From assembly GCA_910583555.1 (NCBI GenBank), contig CAJTXO010000031.1, positions 1 to 31,497 on the forward strand: a DNA stretch of 31,497 nucleotides, written 5' to 3'. Source of the DNA: an uncultured Eubacterium sp. GTDB lineage: Bacteria > Bacillota > Clostridia > Lachnospirales > Lachnospiraceae. Positions 15,541-22,529 of the stretch are shown here, piece by piece. Numbering within the stretch: position 1 is the stretch's first letter; the number at the start of each line of letters is the position of its first letter. The position numbers and the translations under genes are program-made. Below the pieces are notes generated by a model. That model worked only from the letters and a program-made list of their open reading frames with translations. It was not told the origin of the DNA and searched no databases.

Positions 15541-18486
15541 ATGAACCAGAAATTTCGTTTTACTGCAGGGGTACTTCTTGCAGGAATTATTGTTTTTTGT
15601 ATCGTATTTACTGCCTATCCCAGACTGTTTGGGATAGGCCCGGTATTGGCGCAGGAACCGGGAATTAATCTGGTAGAAGTTCTACAGGACCAGGGTGAGG
15701 CAGCGTGGCAGGATCAGGATGGAAATTGGCAGTCTGGTTTTCTTACAGAGGCGATTGCAAGTGTCAGCGATAAAGGGGTAGTGGTGCTTTTGTCAGATGT
15801 TTCACTGACAAGCGGGATAGCTATTTCCAAATCAGTTACAATCACTTCAAATGAAGCCCAGAAGCCCTGTGTCATAAGAAATACGGGACAGGATACGTAT
15901 GACAGACAGGATTGTGGAACAATCTTTACCGTTACCAGCGGGGAGTTGCGGCTGCAGGATATTATCCTGGATGGCGGAAAGGACGAGGGCGTTACTGCTT
16001 ACCATCCGCTGATCTGCGTAAATGGAAATGCGTGTTTGAGAATGCTGGATGGCGCTGTACTGAAAAATGCAGAGAACCGGTCACAGAGTATGTGCGGCGG
16101 TGGGATCAACGTCAGGCAGGGACAGGTTTATCTATATGATGGTTCTCAAATCACACATTGTAAGGCAAGGCATGGCGGCGGAATTGAGGTTAACAGCAAA
16201 TCTAGCTATAATCAGGCCGTTCTTGGAATGGCTGGCGGCAGTATTAACAACTGTGAGGCAGATGATGGCGGCGGCGTGTATGTGAATATCGGGATGTTCC
16301 AGATGCAGGGTGGCAAGTTGACAGAAAATCATGCGACGAGGGAAGGTACCGGAGGCGGAGGCGGTATCTATGTGGCTGGAGCATCACAGAAGACGCAGAT
16401 AGCGGCTGTTCTCATTAGGAATGGTGAAATTACAAGTAATATAGCAGAATCAGAGGGCGGCGGTATTGTTGTAAAGGGCGCATATGCACAGATTGAACTG
16501 CAGGGAGGTACACTGAAGGAAAATACGGCGAATTGTGGCGGTGGTGTTTCCGTATCCCACGGAACCCTGATGCTGCATGGTGGTACAGTTACGGGTAATA
16601 CGGCAGGCTTATACGGTGGCGGCATTTTAGGAACCCCGAACAGCGTCATCGAGTTAAAGGGAAATCCCAAGGTGTTTGGCAATACTGCAGGAGAAAACGC
16701 AGATCGGTTTGATAATTTGTACCTGGATGGAGCGGATGATGATGAGTCATCCTTGCCGACATCGCCAATCAGGCTGACGGGCGCGCTTACGGAGGGAGTA
16801 AGGCTGGGAATGAGTCGATGGGTTCGTTCAGATGAGAAAGAGCATCCTTATCGGGAAATGATCGTGCCAGGCAAAGGCTATACGATCTCTCAGAGCGATT
16901 TGAGCCGGCTGTGCGATGACAGACAGAACGACGGTAAAGAACTGTATGCGGATCATATGGAGAAGTATGCATTTATTCCCTATGATGGCAAAATCGTTAT
17001 GGTGCTGGCGGTTGACATTTCCCTTGACTGGGACGCTCTTTCACTGCGGGCAAAGGGAGATACCGCAGTGATCACGGCATCGGTAACGCCGGATAATGCA
17101 CCAGTGAAAGAAGTTACATGGATTTCATCGGATGAGAGTGTGGCGACGGTAGATGAAAACGGCAATGTGACCGCCACGGGAAAGGGAATAGCTCTCATCA
17201 CGGCAACGACGGTATCCCCTTATCACGAGACGGCGTCCTGCCAGGTGGCGGTGGGAAAATTCCGGCTGACGACCCGGACAGAACGAGGGGAAATTCGGTA
17301 TACATCCGATGCGGGCGGTTCCGATACGGGAAATGAAATGTTTGAGGAAGATGACAAGATCACGATCCAGCCTGTCCCGGACGAGGGGTATCAGCTAAAA
17401 GAGGACTCCCTCAGCGCCTGTCGGACAGACGATGAAACGGTGTCTGTGGATATGGAAGGGAATACACTCCATATGCCGGGCTGCGATGTGACGGTGAAGG
17501 CAGTGTTTGAGCCGATTTCCTACCCCATCGCATATGAGCTGGAGGGAGGCGCCTTAGAAGAGGATAAAACAAACCCTGATGTTTATACCATAGAAAGTAA
17601 AGAGATCATCTTAAATAACCCTGCCCGAAATGGTTACATTTTTGTGGGCTGGACGGGAACAGGGCTGGAGGGAACAGAAGCTGTCGTGAGAGTCCCGTCA
17701 GGCTCGACGGGCGCGCGTAAGTATACTGCTGTCTGGAAAAAGGAGAATAAAACGCCTGCCCCAAGTACACCCGTACCGACGGAGAAACCAAAGGTGACGG
17801 AGAAACCAAAGGTGACGGAGAAGCCAAAGGTGACGGAGAAGCCAAAGGCCACAGAGAAGCCAAAGGTGACGGAGAAACCAAAGGTGACAGAGAAGCCAAA
17901 AGTGACAGAGAAGCCAAAGGTGACGGAGAAGCCAAAGGCGACAGAACAGCCAAAGACCACGGAGAAACCAAAGACCACGGAGAAACCAAAGACCACAGAA
18001 AAGCCAAAGGCTTCAGAGGAACCAAAGACCACGGAAGAGCCAAAGGCCACAGAGAAACCAAAGACCACGGAAAAGCCAAAAATCACGGAGAAGCCAAAGG
18101 CCACAGAACAGCCAAAGGGTACGGAGAATCCGGGGACCGCAGAAAAGCCAAAGACCACGGAGAATCCGGAGGCCACAGAAAAGCCAGAGGGTACGGAGAA
18201 GCCGGGGACCACAGAAAATCTGGAGACCACGAAAAAACCGGAGGGCACAAAGAAGCCGGAGACCACGGGGAAACCAAAAATCACAGAGAATCCAAAGGTT
18301 ACGGAAAAGCCGGGAAATATACGGACGGAGCAAAGTCCACAGACGGGTGGCCGCATTCTTTGGATGTATGCAGCCGTAATCCTGTCAGCGCTTGGTATGC
18401 TGATCCTGACCTTTCTTTACAGGAAGCGGCAAAAGAAGCAGCTTTCTGCGAACCGGAAGGGAAAAAAGACAGGAGAGAAGAAATGA
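15541..18486 (+). CDS. Sortase-anchored surface protein: beta-helix, Big_2, InlB-type repeat, TEKPK stalk
   Basis: The start is ATG 15541, 9 bases after GGAGG; ATG 15535 and TTG 15523 are too close to it. The product is about 981 residues. A signal peptide with one hydrophobic stretch ends near VLAQ. A right-handed beta-helix region follows, with recurring GGGI and GGGVYV turns (bases 15950-16700). Next are a bacterial Ig-like Big_2 domain (VTWISSDESVATVDENGNV) and an InlB B-type repeat (NGYIFVGWTG). A stalk of 30 hexapeptides comes before the C-terminal SPQTGG motif, a hydrophobic helix and a basic tail (YRKRQKKQ). SPQTG fits the S/P-PxTG motif known for Clostridioides difficile sortase B. 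A class B sortase gene starts 1 base later. A probable -10 (TATAAT) is at 15501-15506. Confidence 0.9.
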   Translation: MNQKFRFTAGVLLAGIIVFCIVFTAYPRLFGIGPVLAQEPGINLVEVLQDQGEAAWQDQDGNWQSGFLTEAIASVSDKGVVVLLSDVSLTSGIAISKSVTITSNEAQKPCVIRNTGQDTYDRQDCGTIFTVTSGELRLQDIILDGGKDEGVTAYHPLICVNGNACLRMLDGAVLKNAENRSQSMCGGGINVRQGQVYLYDGSQITHCKARHGGGIEVNSKSSYNQAVLGMAGGSINNCEADDGGGVYVNIGMFQMQGGKLTENHATREGTGGGGGIYVAGASQKTQIAAVLIRNGEITSNIAESEGGGIVVKGAYAQIELQGGTLKENTANCGGGVSVSHGTLMLHGGTVTGNTAGLYGGGILGTPNSVIELKGNPKVFGNTAGENADRFDNLYLDGADDDESSLPTSPIRLTGALTEGVRLGMSRWVRSDEKEHPYREMIVPGKGYTISQSDLSRLCDDRQNDGKELYADHMEKYAFIPYDGKIVMVLAVDISLDWDALSLRAKGDTAVITASVTPDNAPVKEVTWISSDESVATVDENGNVTATGKGIALITATTVSPYHETASCQVAVGKFRLTTRTERGEIRYTSDAGGSDTGNEMFEEDDKITIQPVPDEGYQLKEDSLSACRTDDETVSVDMEGNTLHMPGCDVTVKAVFEPISYPIAYELEGGALEEDKTNPDVYTIESKEIILNNPARNGYIFVGWTGTGLEGTEAVVRVPSGSTGARKYTAVWKKENKTPAPSTPVPTEKPKVTEKPKVTEKPKVTEKPKATEKPKVTEKPKVTEKPKVTEKPKVTEKPKATEQPKTTEKPKTTEKPKTTEKPKASEEPKTTEEPKATEKPKTTEKPKITEKPKATEQPKGTENPGTAEKPKTTENPEATEKPEGTEKPGTTENLETTKKPEGTKKPETTGKPKITENPKVTEKPGNIRTEQSPQTGGRILWMYAAVILSALGMLILTFLYRKRQKKQLSANRKGKKTGEKK
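17779..18318 (+). repeat. 30 tandem 18-bp units encoding TEKPKV/T/A-type hexapeptides
   Basis: Thirty in-frame 18-base units encode TEKPKx-like hexapeptides. The first nine are nearly identical; later units drift to TEQPKT, SEEPKT, TENPGT and TKKPEG. This is a Pro-rich wall-spanning stalk just before the sorting signal, and a likely site of length variation by slippage. Confidence 0.95.
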
Positions 18487-18487
18487 T

Positions 18488-19228
18488 ATGAAGGCGGTAT
18501 ATGTTATTTTCATGATGTTATTTGCAGGCATTTTTCTTTTTTCCATTATGGGCATTTTTTCTTATCATAAAGATGCTGGACAAAATGCAAGAGAAATCCG
18601 GGAGGTTATGCGGGAGGTTGCCCAAAGGATGCCGGGAGATAATGGAGATGAGAAGGCTGTGCAGCAAATTGATTTTGCAAAATTAAAGCAGATCAATGAA
18701 GATGCCATTGGCTGGATTGTATTTCATGATCCATATATAAATAATCCGCTTGTTCAGACCAATGATAATTCATATTATCTGAAAAATTCATTTAGAAAAA
18801 ACGAAAATGCGGCAGGCTGTCTTTTTATAGACTGCCGCAACGAATCCTTTGATGACAGGAATGTAGTAATCTATGGCCATAATATGCTGGACCGAACGAT
18901 GTTTGGCTCCCTAAAGGATGTATTTCAGGAAAAGTTTTGGGAGGAACCGGAATGTGATAGGATCCAGATAACCGATACGGGGCAGCATATAAGGGAATAT
19001 AAGATATTCAGTTATTATATAACAGGAGAGGAGAACGATTACTGCACCACTTCTTTTCCGGATGAAGCGGCTTATGCAGAATTTTTGAGGGAGATAACGG
19101 CACGGAGTTTTCGAAAGTTGGATGTTACCGTCACGGCAGATGACCATATCCTGACGCTCTCCACCTGTGCAGGAGCAGCCGGAACGAATAAAAGGAGGGT
19201 CCTTCATGCAAAATTGACCACGACCTGA
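18488..19228 (+). CDS. srtB: Class B sortase
   Basis: A 246-residue membrane-anchored transpeptidase with one N-terminal membrane segment (about residues 4-25). Class B features are the N-terminal helical part, the long insertion before the active-site strand, His131 in YGHN, Cys227 in LSTCAGA and Arg236/237 in NKRRVLHAKL, with Arg 10 residues after Cys as in SrtB. It would cut the SPQTG signal of the upstream protein between Thr and Gly and link it to peptidoglycan. It starts 1 base after the substrate gene stop, with a purine-rich binding site (AGGAGAGAAG) inside that gene, so the pair is co-expressed. Confidence 0.94.
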   Translation: MKAVYVIFMMLFAGIFLFSIMGIFSYHKDAGQNAREIREVMREVAQRMPGDNGDEKAVQQIDFAKLKQINEDAIGWIVFHDPYINNPLVQTNDNSYYLKNSFRKNENAAGCLFIDCRNESFDDRNVVIYGHNMLDRTMFGSLKDVFQEKFWEEPECDRIQITDTGQHIREYKIFSYYITGEENDYCTTSFPDEAAYAEFLREITARSFRKLDVTVTADDHILTLSTCAGAAGTNKRRVLHAKLTTT

Positions 19229-19240
19229 TAGAAAACTTAG

Positions 19241-19663
19241 GCATATAAAAATGAAAAGGATTATGAAGCGAGAAGTAACATCATGTGGACGGCCACATGG
19301 GCACTCAATACCCTTGTTGCAAAGGCAAAATCCACAGACTGGATGGTTCATATGCTTGGGCAGGTGGTAGGGGCTTACACTGATGCGGCGCATGGTATGA
19401 CGCTGTCTGCTGTTTCCCTGCCGTATTACAGGTATATTATGCCTTATGGGCTGGCTAAGTTTAAGAGGTTTGCAGTAAATGTTTGGGATGTGGATGCAAG
19501 TGGAGGAATCATATCCCGGCTGGAACAGAAAGGACTGGTGGAAGGGTGCGTGGATGCCGGGGATAAGCGGATTAAGCTGGTTCGTATCACGCAGTCGGGG
19601 ATTGCCCGAGTATTGGAAACAGAGCAGGAGATGACGCATGTGGAAGAGAATCTTCTCAATTAG
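19241..19663 (+). pseudogene. Chimeric remnant: iron-alcohol dehydrogenase fragment fused to MarR C-terminus
   Basis: The frame is open from 19241, after a TAG at 19238. The first part (to about 19500) reads KDYEARSNIMWTATWALNT, then MVHMLGQVVGAYTDAAHGMT and MPYGLAKFKRFAVNVW, the C-terminal domain of iron-dependent alcohol dehydrogenases (butanol-dehydrogenase type). From about 19500 it becomes IISRLEQKGLVE and DKRIKLVRITQSG, the recognition helix and wing of MarR-family regulators. Both parent genes are missing most of their length. An ATG at 19283 would give a 126-residue chimera, but no ribosome-binding site is convincing. I read it as two gene fragments joined by a deletion, probably not functional. 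Confidence 0.8.
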
Positions 19664-19769
19664 AAGAATGGAACCGCAGGCGAAAGTCAGGGTTGCTGTT
19701 TGATAAAAAAACATAATAGCACCAGTGTTTTACAGAGATGTGAATGCTGGTGATTTGTTAACTCCTTCA

Positions 19770-20337
19770 TCAATCCAGCAGTTCCGAAAAAGCGTCCTGA
19801 ATATCTTTTAGATAACTTTCTGAGACTGGAAAAACAGAGCCGTCAGAAAGAATCCCCTCTTTATTGGTCAGTGTCATAACTTTGTTTATGTTAATAATAA
19901 CTGTTCTGTGACACCGGATAAACTCACTCGGAAGCTGCGGCAGCAGATTTTTCAGGGCGATTTTCTAGCGGTATGATTTTGTGCCGCGATTCTCCGGCGA
20001 TATAGGAATCTGGGTTAAAATATCCACATAATGCCGATAGGAAGTAATTGCTAAAATTTTATGATAAGGAAGTTTAATGGTGGTTGTCTTACTTCTGTAA
20101 ATATGAAAGGCGTCTTCCATATCTTTCATAACAGGCTGTAAGCACTTCTTCAGTTTTTCATAATTAAGGGGCTTTAATAAGTAATTCAGCGCCTGAACGC
20201 TGTACCCTTCAAAAACATATTCCGAAAAAGCCGTCAGAAAGATAATGGTACCCCGAAATCCGTCCCTTCTCAGTTTTTTTGCAAGATCCATCCCGTTCAT
20301 TGTTTTTAGATCAATATCCAGGAAAATGTCGAAGTGA
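19770..20337 (-). pseudogene. Truncated LytTR/AgrA-type response regulator with internal amber stop
   Basis: On the minus strand the receiver fragment HFDIFLDIDLKTMNGMDLAK carries the phospho-acceptor Asp region, followed by GTIIFLTAFSEYVFEGYSVQ and ALNYLLKPLNYEKL. Then comes a LytTR DNA-binding domain with ITSYRHYVDI. After RGTKSYR a TAG (19967-19965) interrupts it, and the same frame continues as KIALKNLLPQLPSEFIRCHR to a stop at 19770. The first 50 or so residues are absent: upstream of about 20337 the DNA belongs to a plus-strand coding fragment. Such regulators often control bacteriocin or surface genes, but this copy should be inactive. Confidence 0.85.
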
Positions 20338-20639
20338 TCGCCACGACAGAAAAGGAATTTCTGGATTGGCAGTTTGCGGAGCTCGCAAAAAGAAAACCGA
20401 CACTGCAGGAGCTGGATCCGGTTGAATATCACTATCGTATGTTCGGTGACAGAGGGCAGAAGATTCACTATTTTCATGGGAAACTTTACACATATGAGGA
20501 AGTTTTTCCGCTCGAGCTGCAGGAGGCGAGAGAGGCGATGGCAAAGGCGGGAAATTTGATCGAAGATTTTTATACCAGAAACGGGTGGCCGATTGAGCGG
20601 ATCTGGGAGGTTACTTCTTCTCGCAGAAAATTACCATAA
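20334..20639 (+). pseudogene. Coding fragment of unknown family, probably N-truncated
   Basis: A 101-codon frame starts with GTG at 20334 and encodes a soluble, charged, helical protein rich in Glu (FLDWQFAELAKRKPTLQELD, then YHYRMFGDRGQKIHYFHGKL, then NGWPIERIWEV). No family recognised. Its left end coincides with the broken N-terminus of the response regulator, and no ribosome-binding site precedes the GTG, so I infer it is the tail of a longer gene cut by the same deletion. The next ORF begins 22 bases after its stop. Confidence 0.5.
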
Positions 20640-20661
20640 CTTAAAATTGGAGGGGATAGTT

Positions 20662-21294
20662 TTGCTGATTAAAGGATTTGGGAATGTTTGCCATGAGACG
20701 AGCAGTCAAAAAGAAAAAGCGATAGTGCCGGAAAAAACATTTCGATCGAAAGAAATTGATTTAACGCAGGAAAAAGTTTTGGGAATTGGTTTTCTGGATG
20801 ATCCGACGGGAAGTATTCGTTATGGAATGAGAGCAGAATATGCTGAAGATTCTTCATCGGCCGATCCGATTATTAAGGTAACAATTCAAAAAACTGGTTC
20901 AGAGGAAGTACATTATATTAGTTTAAACGATGTAAATGTAACAAATGCATCTGAAATCGAGATGTTTGCCCTGTGCTGTTATGCGGATGATACCGGCCAG
21001 GGGACGGGTGGAACATTTGGCACATGGCAGACGTTGAATTATTATCGTGCAAATGCGTCTGGTAATGGGGCATTCAAACTCACAAACCCGGCCGATTCAT
21101 GCTTATCCGTAAAGCAGAATTGGCTGTCGATGATTGAAGAGATGAGAAAATTATATATGGAAGCAGGTTTGTATAAACAGGCTTTAGATGGGGATTCACT
21201 TCTAAACTGTTTCGTACATAATCATTCAGAGATTGTGGAAAAAGGGGAAAATTCTCATAAAAATTTGCCTTTACAAGACAGCCAAAACTGGTAA
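20662..21294 (+). CDS. Hypothetical protein, probably frameshifted into 21327-21548
   Basis: The frame is open from 20593, but GGAGGGG (20649-20655) points to TTG 20662, giving about 210 residues starting (M)LIKGFGNVCHETSSQKEK. It is soluble with no signal peptide. A central block, DPTGSIRYGMRAEYAEDSSS and NASEIEMFALCCYADDTGQG, resembles hypothetical proteins I recall from other Lachnospiraceae; no function is known. The C-terminal 10 residues look out of register. Adding one A to the run of five at 21259-21263 would join this frame to KFAFTRQPKLVNEDGFNKIL and the next ORF, for one protein of about 295 residues. Confidence 0.7.
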   Translation: MLIKGFGNVCHETSSQKEKAIVPEKTFRSKEIDLTQEKVLGIGFLDDPTGSIRYGMRAEYAEDSSSADPIIKVTIQKTGSEEVHYISLNDVNVTNASEIEMFALCCYADDTGQGTGGTFGTWQTLNYYRANASGNGAFKLTNPADSCLSVKQNWLSMIEEMRKLYMEAGLYKQALDGDSLLNCFVHNHSEIVEKGENSHKNLPLQDSQNW

Positions 21295-21323
21295 ATGAAG
21301 ACGGGTTCAATAAAATATTAGAA

Positions 21324-21548
21324 TTGATGAAGGAAGGAAAAGAATTTATTCTGATAGAGAAAGATGTTGTGGAAAGATATCTGCAGGGAACTATAAATAA
21401 AGAAGATATACAGAAGTTACAGGATTTAATAGAAAATCAGAAAAGTGATCCCTTTTCCGGCATCTGCGGTTTGCAAATTGTACCTCGAAAAGTGCAATCT
21501 GTACCTGATCTCTTGAAAAACAGAAACTATTTTGGTATAAAAAAGTAA
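21324..21548 (+). CDS. Small hypothetical ORF, likely 3' part of the preceding gene
   Basis: A 74-codon frame (TTG 21324 or ATG 21327) encodes EGKEFILIEKDVVERYLQGT, then NKEDIQKLQDLIENQK and a basic tail. The same frame is open further upstream to just after the A-run at 21259-21263 and reads protein-like there, which suggests it was once continuous with the hypothetical gene before it. No function assigned. Confidence 0.5.
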   Translation: MMKEGKEFILIEKDVVERYLQGTINKEDIQKLQDLIENQKSDPFSGICGLQIVPRKVQSVPDLLKNRNYFGIKK

Positions 21549-21602
21549 AATATTTTTTTAAAAAAAGAGACCTGATATAGAGATATTTAAGAGGTGAGGC
21601 AA

Positions 21603-22529
21603 ATGGAAAAGAAGTTGATGCGTGAGAAGCACGCAGGATGTAAAAAGTTGCGAAAGGATGTGTCAAGACGTATTGCCTGTATACTGCTTGCGGCAGTGGT
21701 TTTGGTTGTACAGCTCTGTATTCCGGGTGTGCAGGGAGCGGCCTCTGCGCACGCAGCGGAGGCATCGGCCGTTACGAGCGCATCGGCGGGGAACGCGGCA
21801 AGCGGTGTGAAGGTAACGCATAGTGTCACCATACCCAAACAGGGAGACCGGAAGGCGGAGATCACGATAGACCTGCAGTCGGATCTGCAGGTCAAAAAGA
21901 ACACCGATACCGTTTTTGTCGTTGATTGCTCGGCACTGGTGAATATGGAAGGGCAAAAGAGAGTGGTAAAAGAGGTCGCACAGAAGCTTTTGACGGGCGG
22001 CAGCACACGGTTCGCCCTCGTAAAATATTCCAATGACGCGGAAACGGCGCTCGACTTCACAAACAACTACGCCGCATTCGCGGCGGCAGTCGATGCGCTC
22101 GCGGCGGATGCGAATGCCAACGCCTATGCAGGGCTGCAGACGGCAAAAGAAATGCTGGATGCGAGAGGGAACGCAGCCAATGAAGCGAATATTGTCATCG
22201 TGAGCGCACAGGGCTGTAATTTCAATGTCAGTCAGGCAGTTGCGCTGTCCGGGGAAATCCGGGACGGCGGTATCCGCATTTATGGACTGTCAGCCGATAT
22301 CTACAGCGGTGAAATGGAGAAGCTGTGCAGCGAGATCTTTGCTTCCGGCGCCAGCGGCATCAGCACAAAGCTTGCGGTCGCGCTCTGCGCCTCACCATCT
22401 TATCAAAACGTAAGAATAGAGGGCTCGCTTTCCGAAAAGTTTAAACAACGCGGCAGGATTTTGGTAAGCGGTAAAAATTATGCGGATGCCTATTTGCCTG
22501 CCGTATTTGAAGGCGCAGAAGCGGTATGA
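21603..22529 (+). CDS. Giant surface adhesin, part 1: signal peptide and vWA-like domain
   Basis: ATG 21603 follows GAGG by 8 bases. A basic N-terminus and hydrophobic stretch (ILLAAVVLVVQLCIPG) ending near AHAAEA form a signal peptide. A von Willebrand A-like domain follows (DTVFVVDCSALVN, RFALVKYSND, YAGLQTAKEMLD, EANIVIVSAQG). Its metal site is degenerate: the DxSxS motif is DCSAL and the usual Thr is missing. The frame ends at TGA 22527-22529 in the sequence GTATGAG, but the protein-like sequence continues one frame over as YENNRYTINIPKWYAGE. A single extra base near 22520-22526 explains this. Parts 2 and 3 follow. Confidence 0.8.
   Translation: MEKKLMREKHAGCKKLRKDVSRRIACILLAAVVLVVQLCIPGVQGAASAHAAEASAVTSASAGNAASGVKVTHSVTIPKQGDRKAEITIDLQSDLQVKKNTDTVFVVDCSALVNMEGQKRVVKEVAQKLLTGGSTRFALVKYSNDAETALDFTNNYAAFAAAVDALAADANANAYAGLQTAKEMLDARGNAANEANIVIVSAQGCNFNVSQAVALSGEIRDGGIRIYGLSADIYSGEMEKLCSEIFASGASGISTKLAVALCASPSYQNVRIEGSLSEKFKQRGRILVSGKNYADAYLPAVFEGAEAV

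Noticed and set aside
17606..18356. Long minus-strand open frames opposite the TEKPK repeats
   Set aside because: They are low-complexity shadows (repeated FGFSV or SPSPLA) of an 18-bp repeat on the plus strand.
19965..20477. Intact 170-residue response regulator
   Set aside because: Its first 45 or so residues are antisense of another coding fragment and its DNA-binding domain continues past a TAG, so it is a pseudogene.
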